A DNA stretch of 6,649 nt from Bacteroidales bacterium (GTDB taxonomy: Bacteria; Bacteroidota; Bacteroidia; Bacteroidales; WCHB1-69), in NCBI GenBank assembly GCA_028684405.1, contig JAQUGA010000139.1, forward strand, positions 1 through 6,649, written 5' to 3'. The notes below the pieces were generated by a model. It was not told the DNA's origin, searched no databases, and saw nothing but the letters and a program-made list of their open reading frames with translations. Shown here piece after piece: positions 1-5,587 of this stretch (positions are counted from its first letter, which is position 1; each line of letters begins with the position of its first letter). A program made the position numbers and the translations under genes.

Positions 1-37
1 AGGAACTTTTTAGTTATTGAATGATAATATATAACCT

Positions 38-54
38 TTTGACCATGTTTGACC
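38..54 (+). repeat. Short direct repeat TTTGACC x2
   Basis: The heptamer TTTGACC occurs at 38-44 and again at 48-54, a spacing of 10 bp, which is about one helical turn. Such spacing is compatible with a regulator binding site, but it may be chance in AT-rich DNA. The gene it would serve, if any, lies outside the window to the left. Nothing else is recognisable between 1 and 105. Confidence 0.25.
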
Positions 55-105
55 TTATATAAAAAACGGCTTTTCTTTAAACTCATGTTTAATTAGTATT
101 AGTTG

Positions 106-143
106 AAAAAAATTGCACTCCATTTTTTTTAAAATGGAGTGCA
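106..143 (-). terminator. Intrinsic terminator of the cysteine-rich peptide gene
   Basis: A perfect 13-bp inverted repeat, TGCACTCCATTTT (114-126) and AAAATGGAGTGCA (131-143), encloses a 4-nt loop. Read on the minus strand, the hairpin is followed after one A by seven T residues (112-106). It starts 10 bp beyond the stop codon of the peptide gene, so that transcript most likely ends here and is not carried into anything to the left. The A-tract and T-tract flanking the GC core allow some termination from the other direction too. Confidence 0.9.
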
Positions 144-153
144 TAATTGTTAA

Positions 154-357
154 TTAACAATAGCAATTAGTTGAAAAACAAAATGATGTGCATTTTACAA
201 AACAATTGTCTTTACACAAATTGTCTCTACTTGGGCAACTCGTATTGATACCATCAGTATCATTGCCACCAACTAATTTTTGTAACGAATTTTTCTCAAT
301 AGTTTCTTTTGAAAAAATTTCTTCTAATTCTTCTTTGATTGTTTTTTTTGTTTTCAT
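154..357 (-). CDS. Cysteine-rich double-glycine leader peptide (candidate RiPP or bacteriocin precursor)
   Basis: This 67-residue protein has two distinct halves. Residues 1-31 are charged and helix-prone, rich in Lys and Glu, and end in LQKLVGG, the form of a leader cut after Gly-Gly by a C39-type peptidase/ABC exporter. Residues 32-67 form a core with Cys at 41, 48, 52, 56, 60, 65 and 67 and eight Ser/Thr, almost without basic residues. Similar small GG-leader peptides are known in Bacteroidota as precursors of ribosomally made, modified peptides (the TIGR04149-like group and class I lanthipeptide precursors). I infer a modified or disulfide-bonded secreted peptide; the modification type cannot be told. 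The ATG at 357 is the only reasonable start. The gene is monocistronic, with a -7 element at 403-410 and a strong terminator after the stop. No modification enzyme, peptidase or immunity gene is visible, so these would lie to the left of the window or elsewhere. An unmodified Cys-rich or metal-binding peptide is the alternative. Confidence 0.75.
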   Translation of the reverse strand: MKTKKTIKEELEEIFSKETIEKNSLQKLVGGNDTDGINTSCPSRDNLCKDNCFVKCTSFCFSTNCYC

Positions 358-402
358 TTCATTTAGATTTAGTTAAACACTTATTTTATTATAATCCAAG
401 CA

Positions 403-410
403 CAAATATA
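403..410 (-). promoter_or_regulatory. Candidate -7 element of the peptide gene
   Basis: On the minus strand TATATTTG matches the Bacteroidota -7 consensus TAnnTTTG exactly. It lies 46 bp ahead of the ATG of the peptide gene, in the 81-bp gap after the HTH gene. No good TTTG is found at the expected -33 distance (that stretch reads GAGATTTTAGG), so the promoter may be weak or need an activator. The neighbouring HTH protein is an obvious candidate, by inference only. Confidence 0.45.
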
Positions 411-438
411 CATCAGTGCAGTCCTAAAATCTCGGATT

Positions 439-678
439 TCATGATTTTTTAAATAAAAAATTTGATAAACTACTAGTATTCAGGTAAATAAAACTTTCCG
501 AACACTTGCAATATTTTATCTCAGCACCAAAGAATTTCAAAACATTCAAATATTGATACATAGTACTACGTGAAATATCTAATTTCTGGGCAAACTCATT
601 TGGAGAACCAGTATTCTCTAATCTAATAAAATTGTCAATGCGCTCTAATTTTTGCAAAACTTCAATAAACTTATACAT
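439..678 (-). CDS. Small helix-turn-helix protein, probable DNA-binding regulator
   Basis: The protein has 79 residues. An N-terminal helix (about 3-20, with heptad-like Leu/Ile) leads into GSPNEFAQKLDISRSTMYQY (24-43), which reads as a helix-turn-helix of the HTH_11/DeoR-like type. A recognition helix follows around 36-48, and a short wing around 52-66 contains a CKC pair (Cys57, Cys59). There is no ligand-binding or dimerisation domain beyond this, so it is a stand-alone winged-HTH. Such tiny proteins occur beside GG-leader peptide genes in Bacteroidota. With the same strand and only 81 bp between stop and peptide start, I infer that it controls the peptide gene or its own transcription. 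The ATG at 678 is used; an ATG at 685 is out of frame. An attC-like element ends about 33 bp upstream. The Cys pair could bind metal or sense redox, but this is speculation. Function as a regulator is likely; target unknown. Confidence 0.7.
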   Translation of the reverse strand: MYKFIEVLQKLERIDNFIRLENTGSPNEFAQKLDISRSTMYQYLNVLKFFGAEIKYCKCSESFIYLNTSSLSNFLFKKS

Positions 679-710
679 GGGTCATACTGTCGTTTAGTTA
701 TTTTATTCTA

Positions 711-764
711 GTGCCTAACGAGTGGATATTCGCCTAATGGCGACTATCTCGCACTTGGTTATAT
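711..764 (-). mobile_element. attC-like folded recombination site (integron-cassette type)
   Basis: Read on the minus strand, the element starts ATATAAC (764-758), a degenerate R'' box, and ends GTTAGGC (719-713), which fits the GTTRRRY core-site consensus exactly. Between the boxes the strand folds: TAAC/GTTA (716-719 with 758-761), a small asymmetric internal loop, AGTG/CACT (721-724 with 752-755), three extrahelical bases on one side only (749-751), GATA/TATC (725-728 with 745-748), a 1x1 mismatch, TCGCC/GGCGA (730-734 with 739-743), and a 4-base loop TAAT. Paired boxes, an unpaired spacer and one-sided extrahelical bases are the hallmarks of attC sites. At about 52 bp it is at the short end for attC. 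No integrase gene and no second attC is visible. The HTH gene starts about 33 bp beyond the GTTAGGC box, as the first gene of a cassette would. An unrelated cruciform repeat is the alternative. Confidence 0.5.
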
Positions 765-1050
765 ATTTATTTTTCTTTATCGTATTATTTTTCAGCGTTT
801 TATCAGAAAAAAATATATGCTTATTCAATAATTTCTTATTTCTGATTATTCAACTATAAGTTATTAGAAACAAATATAGAGACTTTTTCAATTATAAAAA
901 AATAATGAAGAATACTTTTTGTTTCGTTCTTCCTTAAATTTGTCAAGTAATATTTTACTTTTCCAGGATTATGATTGATCAATAAAATTTCGTTTTTGTG
1001 TAAATTGCTTCCATCGGTTTTTCATTCAATCTTACACTCCGCTCCTTGTC
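765..1050. other. AT-rich intergenic stretch without a convincing gene
   Basis: No coding region is supported here. On the minus strand TATATTTG (878-871) matches the -7 consensus TAnnTTTG and could start transcription running through the attC-like element into the HTH gene, but it has no -33 partner. At 1025-969 (minus) there is an 18-codon reading frame that opens MKNRWKQF, starting 25 bp after the stop of the ECF sigma gene, with AAGGAG (1044-1039) ahead of it. It could be the broken start of a gene once co-transcribed with the sigma factor. No intrinsic terminator is evident behind the sigma gene. Confidence 0.4.
871..878 (-). promoter_or_regulatory. Possible -7 element upstream of the attC-like site and HTH gene
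   Basis: TATATTTG on the minus strand is an exact TAnnTTTG match, about 190 bp ahead of the HTH start codon. No TTTG is present at the usual -33 distance. If used, its transcript would include the attC-like hairpin in its 5' leader. Confidence 0.3.
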
Positions 1051-1599
1051 CTATTGATATTTCTCCAACTCTTTTTTCAAAAACTGTTTTGCTCGATGCA
1101 CCAAGCTTTCAACATTGGATAGGCTAATATTCATAATTTCGGCAATTTCTTTTTGAGAAAAATCTTCGATAAAAAACAGAGTAAAAGCGATTCGTTGATT
1201 CTCTTTGAGTTTATTTATGGCTTTATAAAGATTGGCTGCTTCTTCACGTTTATCGAGCCGTGTTCCAGGGTGCATAGAAATATCGTCCACAATTTCAACT
1301 TCAGAAAAGGATAATAAACTCCATCTCTTTTTTGCTTTTTTCTTCCGAATAAATTCAATGGTTTTGTTTACTGCAATTCGATAAATCCAAGTTTGCAAGG
1401 CAGATTCTCTCTTAAAATTGGATAATGATTTGAAAACTTCTGTAAAAGTCTCCTGCAAAATATCTTCTGCATCCTCAAAATTGTGAACCAAATAGAGTAT
1501 GGTGTTGAAAATCTTATCTTTATGTTGATAATAAATGGCACTGCAAGCCATGCTGTTTCCTTCGGCAGCCTTGGCAATTAATAAATTAGCAGCATCCAT
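1051..1599 (-). CDS. ECF-type (sigma-70 family, group 4) RNA polymerase sigma factor
   Basis: The product has 182 residues from the ATG at 1599. An extension of three codons from a TTG at 1608 is possible but less likely, because TTG starts are uncommon. Sigma region 2 spans about residues 20-90. It carries DAEDILQETF (43-52), the conserved acidic core-polymerase-binding and melting segment, and the Trp71 helix QTWIYRIAVNK before a basic stretch. Region 4 spans about 123-178, with the HTH around EIAEIMNISLSNVESLVHRA that reads the -35 type element. Regions 1 and 3 are absent, as is usual for ECF factors. It directs core RNA polymerase to a dedicated promoter set in the cytoplasm. A near-consensus promoter lies just upstream. 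No transmembrane anti-sigma gene follows, although a short possible remnant lies directly downstream. Its regulon and signal cannot be told from sequence. Confidence 0.93.
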   Translation of the reverse strand: MDAANLLIAKAAEGNSMACSAIYYQHKDKIFNTILYLVHNFEDAEDILQETFTEVFKSLSNFKRESALQTWIYRIAVNKTIEFIRKKKAKKRWSLLSFSEVEIVDDISMHPGTRLDKREEAANLYKAINKLKENQRIAFTLFFIEDFSQKEIAEIMNISLSNVESLVHRAKQFLKKELEKYQ

Positions 1600-1645
1600 A
1601 AAGTTCAATTTATCGTTTTGGCAGCATCGCCAAAAGAAACAAAAC

Positions 1646-1676
1646 CAAATTTAATAAACAGAAAAAAAACCCCAAA
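1646..1676 (-). promoter_or_regulatory. Bacteroidota-type promoter of the first ECF sigma gene
   Basis: On the minus strand TTTG (1676-1673), exactly 19 bp, then TAAATTTG (1653-1646) match both the -33 TTTG and -7 TAnnTTTG consensus of Bacteroidota primary sigma promoters. The -7 element ends 46 bp before the ATG at 1599, giving a leader of roughly 40 nt. This suggests that the primary sigma factor makes the transcript, not the ECF factor itself. Confidence 0.7.
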
Positions 1677-1770
1677 GTTTAATATTTCAACTTATTTATT
1701 TTGATTCTGCTTAATTAAAGAAACCTAAGGCTGATTTATTAGCCCGTCGTCGTCGGTTTCAAATTAGTGG

Positions 1771-1788
1771 TAATTCGTGTAATTCGTG
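1771..1788. repeat. Tandem 9-bp repeat TAATTCGTG x2
   Basis: TAATTCGTG occurs at 1771-1779 and again directly at 1780-1788, preceded by a degenerate partial copy (TTAGTGG). Sequences of this wording are common intergenic text in Bacteroidota. I see no function for it here. Confidence 0.55.
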
Positions 1789-1806
1789 GTCGATTCTTCT
1801 CATCGT

Positions 1807-1867
1807 CGCTTTGCGCCATCATCACATTACCACATCCTCTAATAAACACATCATCAACGCTTTGCGC
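1807..1867. repeat. Direct repeat CGCTTTGCGC, copies 51 bp apart
   Basis: The decamer CGCTTTGCGC is found at 1807-1816 and 1858-1867, each next to a CATCATCA tract (after the first copy, before the second). The decamer is itself partly palindromic. It is likely part of a dispersed intergenic repeat. Confidence 0.45.
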
Positions 1868-1913
1868 ACTTGGGCTCTCGGCATCTCGGCTACTCCACCA
1901 CTTGGCTATCCCG

Positions 1914-1971
1914 ATAAAACAGAAATTGCTGACTAATTTAGCATTTCTCCATTAAGGCGAATCGGTTTTAT
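1914..1971. other. Compound imperfect hairpin
   Basis: ATAAAAC (1914-1920) pairs with GTTTTAT (1965-1971). Nested inside it, AGAAAT/ATTTCT and GCT/AGC (1921-1948) form a second stem with one bulged T and a 9-nt loop. There is no following T-tract, so it is not a standard terminator. It may be a structured repeat end or chance in AT-rich DNA. Confidence 0.3.
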
Positions 1972-2132
1972 GATTTACATTCAATAAAATATAGAGCTAA
2001 TGCAATTTCATATTTTATCGAGGATCTTCACAACCCTCGAATGCGGGGCTCGAAGAATTACAAATCCAAGCAAAAAGGTGGGTTTTATTCTTCGGGACTT
2101 CTTCATCGCACATTGCTCTAGAAGCACAAACT

Positions 2133-3542
2133 TTATTTTAAAGAATTCAAAAAGCTTTGCAAATCTTCATTCTCTTCTAATACGCTCAAAATCTCTTTAT
2201 TTTTTCCAAGTACTACAAAAGTAGGTGTAGAATATATATTATATAATTTTCCCACTTCATTATTCCAACCTTTTAAGTCTGAAACATGAATCCAAGATTC
2301 TAAACCTTGGAATTTAATGTATGATTTCCACGTCTGTTCATCTCTATCCAAAGAGACTGCAACCACACTTAAACTGGCTCTAGATTTGTTTTTTAGCTTA
2401 AAATCATCGATGGTTTTTTGTATTTCAGGCATGCTTTGTACACAGTGCGAACACCATGTTGCCCAGAACATTAAAACCGTGTAATCGCTTTGCAGATCGT
2501 GCATTTTTAAATTGTCTTTCAATGCAAAATTGGGGGCTACTTTTCCAATTTGAATATTTCTTAAATCGGACGCTAAATTCCGAGCCCACAGCAAATCATC
2601 GGTAGCTTGGTCGCAATCATCATGATCCACAATCATAAATGCATCGTACACTTTCAAAAAAGATGTATACAGATGTGCAGCTACAAATCTGGATAAAACC
2701 TTGTTTAAGGCAAAATTATAAATCCTAGGATTTTCGTGTGTTTTTAAAATAAACTGAATCGCGGCATGCGCCATCAAATTTTCATCAATTTTTTGATTTT
2801 CCCTCAGAGGAATATGCAATGTTAGCCACTCTTCTAATTTGTCGGGAATGACATTGGTATTATAAAAGAAATCATCTGCAGGATTAAAATAGTCGAAAAA
2901 AGAAGCTCGAGCTTGCATCTGTCTTTTTTCCGCTGTCAATCTCCAATCTGGTGTTTGTTCTACATAGTACGCTTTGGCAATTTTTAAAAACAGAGCCTCT
3001 GTATTCTGTTTTTTTAAATGCTCTTTGACGAACAAATCGTAGTTTTCATATCTTTCATAATATTGTTTCAAAATTTGTTCGTAAAACGGGTCGCCGTTGG
3101 GATAAATGTGCAAAAGTTGAAGCAATAATTCACGAGCTACATTCACCAACATTTGCTGTTTCTGAAAACTTAAAAAATGAATATTCTCTTCCGAGGTCTT
3201 AATTATCAAATTGTCTTTTACTTTATTATTGAAATAATCAAACTCATAACGGGTTTCCAAAACAATGGGTTTAAAGTCATTCAACACAAAAAAGGACTGA
3301 TCCAATACATTAAATTGATACATTCCTCTGTCGACAAATTTCGAATCGGTAATAGTCACATTAAATTTACCCTTCGCATCGGTCATCACCGAATCAACGA
3401 ATAACAAAGTATCTAACTCAACTTTATAAATCTTGAAATACTGTTTTTCGAAATTCTTTATAGCACCACTCACATTCAATGTTTGTAGATATGCGGATAA
3501 AGGGAGTAAAATAGTGATAAATACAAATAATAATTTTCTCAT
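2133..3542 (-). CDS. Secreted TlpA/ResA-like thioredoxin-fold protein with long N-terminal region
   Basis: The protein has 469 residues. Residues 1 to about 20 (MRKLLFVFITILLPLSA) form a signal peptide without a lipobox Cys, so the mature protein should be periplasmic. Residues 21 to about 115 read as a beta-rich region of the DUF4369-like kind often found ahead of thioredoxin domains in this phylum, and about 120-330 are mainly helical. The thioredoxin domain is about 335-469: FWATWCSHC with catalytic Cys364 and Cys367, a core strand SVVAVSLD (392-399), and the cis-proline loop YSTPTF (Pro440). TlpA/ResA relatives use the CxxC pair to reduce disulfides outside the cytoplasm, for example in cytochrome c maturation; the substrate here is unknown. 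The ATG at 3542 places the signal peptide correctly. It is divergent from the SSB gene across 217 bp. A TACTTTTA at 3576-3569 resembles a -7 box with one mismatch. There are no operon partners. Confidence 0.88.
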   Translation of the reverse strand: MRKLLFVFITILLPLSAYLQTLNVSGAIKNFEKQYFKIYKVELDTLLFVDSVMTDAKGKFNVTITDSKFVDRGMYQFNVLDQSFFVLNDFKPIVLETRYEFDYFNNKVKDNLIIKTSEENIHFLSFQKQQMLVNVARELLLQLLHIYPNGDPFYEQILKQYYERYENYDLFVKEHLKKQNTEALFLKIAKAYYVEQTPDWRLTAEKRQMQARASFFDYFNPADDFFYNTNVIPDKLEEWLTLHIPLRENQKIDENLMAHAAIQFILKTHENPRIYNFALNKVLSRFVAAHLYTSFLKVYDAFMIVDHDDCDQATDDLLWARNLASDLRNIQIGKVAPNFALKDNLKMHDLQSDYTVLMFWATWCSHCVQSMPEIQKTIDDFKLKNKSRASLSVVAVSLDRDEQTWKSYIKFQGLESWIHVSDLKGWNNEVGKLYNIYSTPTFVVLGKNKEILSVLEENEDLQSFLNSLK

Positions 3543-3759
3543 CAGTTATCAATCTTTGGTTAGTGGCGTAAAAGTACTAAAAATCAAACTATTTACTAAA
3601 AAATCCAGCTTGAAATTTTCCGACAACAAACGACTGCAAACACTTACTAACGAAAGTAATTGATTATTAACCGAATTCTGAATCAACCTGAGTGTTACTT
3701 TGCATCATCGTTTTATCGATTACTGTTTAAAATGAATTATTAACGAAAAACAAATTATC

Positions 3760-4131
3760 ATGAGCACGTCATTAAACAGAGTAGAATTAAAAGGAAACGC
3801 CGGACGAGACGGCGAATTAGTAGAATTGAACAAAGGGAATGCCCTTTTAAAATTCAGCTTAGCCACCAGCGAAAGTTATCAACGACGTAACGGGGAATTG
3901 GTAAATAACACAACTTGGCACAATATAGTACTTTGGGGTGATGATGCCCGCAAAGCACTTCCGATTGTGAAAAAAGGTGCCCGATTACACGTAATTGGGA
4001 AAATCGTCACCAATGAGTATGTTGACAAAGAGGGAATAAAAAGGATGGTCTTCAATATTCAAGCGAGCGAAGTTACTTCCGTATTTGACGGGATTCGAAA
4101 CGAAGCTGAGAAAATCGAAGAAAAGTTGTAG
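3760..4131 (+). CDS. ssb: Single-stranded DNA-binding protein, short form without acidic tail
   Basis: The 123-residue product is a single OB fold covering about residues 5-108. The SSB signatures are visible: LNRVELKGNAGRD at the N-terminus, FSLATSESY (32-40), the NTTWHNIVLWGDDARK block (50-65, with Trp53 and Trp59) and KGARLHVIGK (72-81). SSB coats ssDNA during replication, repair and recombination. The C-terminus ends EAEKIEEKL and lacks the acidic tip ending in Pro-Phe by which typical SSB recruits partner proteins. Short tail-less SSB paralogs are, as far as I recall, common in Bacteroidota, so this is probably an accessory copy, and the main SSB should be elsewhere. A TACTTTGC at 3696-3703 is close to, but not, a full -7 element. 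The gene is followed by an intrinsic terminator and then by dprA. Confidence 0.92.
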   Translation: MSTSLNRVELKGNAGRDGELVELNKGNALLKFSLATSESYQRRNGELVNNTTWHNIVLWGDDARKALPIVKKGARLHVIGKIVTNEYVDKEGIKRMVFNIQASEVTSVFDGIRNEAEKIEEKL

Positions 4132-4141
4132 ATTATATGAG

Positions 4142-4175
4142 GTAAGCCTCATCAGAGAGGCTTACTATCCTTTTT
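4142..4175 (+). terminator. Intrinsic terminator after ssb
   Basis: The 9-bp perfect stem GTAAGCCTC (4142-4150) and GAGGCTTAC (4157-4165), with a 6-nt loop, is followed by TATCC and five T (4171-4175). It lies 10 bp after the ssb stop codon and should separate ssb from dprA transcription. The T-tract is interrupted from the stem, so read-through is possible. Confidence 0.75.
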
Positions 4176-4291
4176 AACGACTGTCTTAAGTAAAGATTAT
4201 TGAATTGCTATTTTCCATTTTCTTTTCAAAAAAACTGAAAAGAAAAAAGAGAGAACTTCATTTTTCATTCATCAAATATAACATATACTAT

Positions 4292-5377
4292 ATGCTTTTA
4301 CACAAAATTGCATTAACATTAATACCAAAAATCGGGGACAAAACAGCTCGAAAACTATTAAGCATATATCCTAATGTTTCTGATATTTTTTTGGCAAAGC
4401 CCAAAGATTTACTAGCAGCAGGATTTAGCAGAACCGCTATTCAGTCTATCACAAAATCGGATGTGATGAGGATGGCAGAAGAAGAATTGAAGTTTATTGA
4501 AAAAAACGAGATTAAAACTTTATTTTATGCAGATGAGAATTACCCTTATCGACTTCGATTTTGCGATGATGCACCCGTTCTATTATATTATAAAGGGGAC
4601 ATCAATTTTGATCATCCCAAAATACTATCGGTCGTTGGCACTCGAATGGCCACGGAATACGGAAAAACTATTTGCCGGCGAATAATAGAAGAAATGGCCT
4701 CATCGGTAGACCTCATGATTGTGAGTGGACTGGCTCATGGAATCGATACGCAAGCCCACACAACTGCACTCGACAATAATATTCCCACCATTGGGGTAGT
4801 TGCACACGGTCACGATATTTTGTATCCAAGACTAAACACAAAATTAGCTGCCAATATGTTGCACAACGGAGCCATCATCACCGAATTCCGCTCGAAAACC
4901 AATCCAGACCGAGAAAACTTTCCCAAGCGCAATCGGATCATTGCTGGACTTGCCGATGCTGTTTTAGTTATAGAAGCTGCTCGAAAAGGGGGAGCTTTAA
5001 TTACGGCCGAGATAGCAAATTCATATGGAAGAGAGGTTTTTGCAATTCCTGGAAGAATTGGAGATCCATATTCCGAAGGTTGCAATAATTTAATTAGTGC
5101 AAACAAAGCAATGCTTGTTCAATCTGCCGATGATATTTTGACATCCATGAATTGGAAACCAAAAAAGAACAAAAACAAACAACTGAAACTATTTATCGAA
5201 TTGAGTGAAGAAGAGACAAAACTCATGAATTTTATTCAAAAAAATGAATTGGCCGATATTGATACTATAATATACAAAAATGAACTCTCACCAACTCATG
5301 CAGCCACTCTACTTCTCTCGCTAGAACTAAAAAATGTGATTCAATGTATGCCTGGCAAACGGTATTGCATAAGCTAG
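4292..5377 (+). CDS. dprA: DNA-processing protein DprA (Smf)
   Basis: The product has 361 residues from the ATG at 4292. An upstream in-frame TTG at 4205 would add 29 Lys-rich residues that do not look like the family N-terminus, so I reject it. The domains in order are an N-terminal SAM/HhH-like helical region (about 1-65, with ALTLIPKIGDKTARKLL), the Rossmann-like DprA core (about 75-290) and a C-terminal winged helix (about 297-361). Core motifs include VVGTR (G116-R118), SGLAHGID (145-152), FPKRNRIIAG (210-219) and the RKGGALITAEIA segment (231-242), followed by AIPG (251-254). DprA binds incoming ssDNA in natural transformation, protects it and loads RecA; it is also widespread in bacteria not known to be competent. 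It is cytoplasmic. It lies downstream of a tail-less SSB that acts on the same substrate, though a terminator lies between them. All key motifs are present. Confidence 0.95.
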   Translation: MLLHKIALTLIPKIGDKTARKLLSIYPNVSDIFLAKPKDLLAAGFSRTAIQSITKSDVMRMAEEELKFIEKNEIKTLFYADENYPYRLRFCDDAPVLLYYKGDINFDHPKILSVVGTRMATEYGKTICRRIIEEMASSVDLMIVSGLAHGIDTQAHTTALDNNIPTIGVVAHGHDILYPRLNTKLAANMLHNGAIITEFRSKTNPDRENFPKRNRIIAGLADAVLVIEAARKGGALITAEIANSYGREVFAIPGRIGDPYSEGCNNLISANKAMLVQSADDILTSMNWKPKKNKNKQLKLFIELSEEETKLMNFIQKNELADIDTIIYKNELSPTHAATLLLSLELKNVIQCMPGKRYCIS

Positions 5378-5538
5378 GTTAAAATTGTAAAACATTGATT
5401 CTCTTGATAATAATATAAAAAGAACAATAGAGAAAACCTATGACAGCATTAATATTATCAATTTGACACGAGCCCATTTCCAGCTTAACTTTGCCGTATG
5501 AAAAACAACTCAAATAACTCTAATTAACTTTTTTTATC

Positions 5539-5569
5539 TTGACACCAACACAAAAATTCACTATATTAG
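5539..5569 (+). promoter_or_regulatory. Promoter of the second ECF sigma gene
   Basis: TTGACA (5539-5544), 17 bp, then TATATT (5562-5567) form a textbook -35/-10 arrangement. Read in the Bacteroidota scheme, the same bases give TTG-N20-TATATTAG, one base away from TAnnTTTG. The start codon lies 18 bp after the -7 element, so the leader would be very short. Confidence 0.55.
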
Positions 5570-5587
5570 CAACAAAATCAGATCGCC

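Larger units (their letters stand above)
1677..2132. other. Gene-free interval with short repeats and hairpins
   Basis: This interval between the thioredoxin-like gene and the ECF sigma gene has no reading frame I believe. The two longest plus-strand frames give low-complexity proteins rich in Ser, Leu and His without family features. It is locally richer in G+C (about 1740-1910) than its surroundings. It contains a tandem TAATTCGTG pair, a spaced CGCTTTGCGC pair, a compound hairpin at 1914-1971, and CGAGG/CCTCG pairing at 2019-2039. Text of this type recurs in intergenic spaces of Bacteroidota genomes, so a dispersed non-coding repeat or a decayed sequence is the likeliest content. No clear T-tract terminator follows the thioredoxin gene. 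Confidence 0.5.

Noticed and set aside
1600..1608. TTG start adding three residues to the first ECF sigma factor
   Set aside because: An ATG three codons later fits the usual family start and the promoter spacing equally well, and TTG starts are uncommon.
1728..1743. Hairpin GGCT...AGCC as a possible terminator
   Set aside because: Only about 6 bp including a wobble, with no T-tract on either side.
1767..1955. 62-codon plus-strand frame starting GTG
   Set aside because: Low-complexity Ser/Leu/His-rich product over a repeat-bearing intergenic region, with no family features and a GTG start without a ribosome-binding signal.
2000..2224. 74-codon plus-strand frame
   Set aside because: Overlaps the end of the thioredoxin-like gene antisense and shows no domain features.
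4205..4291. Upstream TTG start extending DprA by 29 residues
   Set aside because: The extension is Lys/Phe-rich and unlike the family N-terminus, whereas the ATG at 4292 gives a standard start.
4810..5106. 98-codon minus-strand frame inside dprA
   Set aside because: Antisense to the best conserved part of DprA; an open frame caused by the codon pattern of the real gene.
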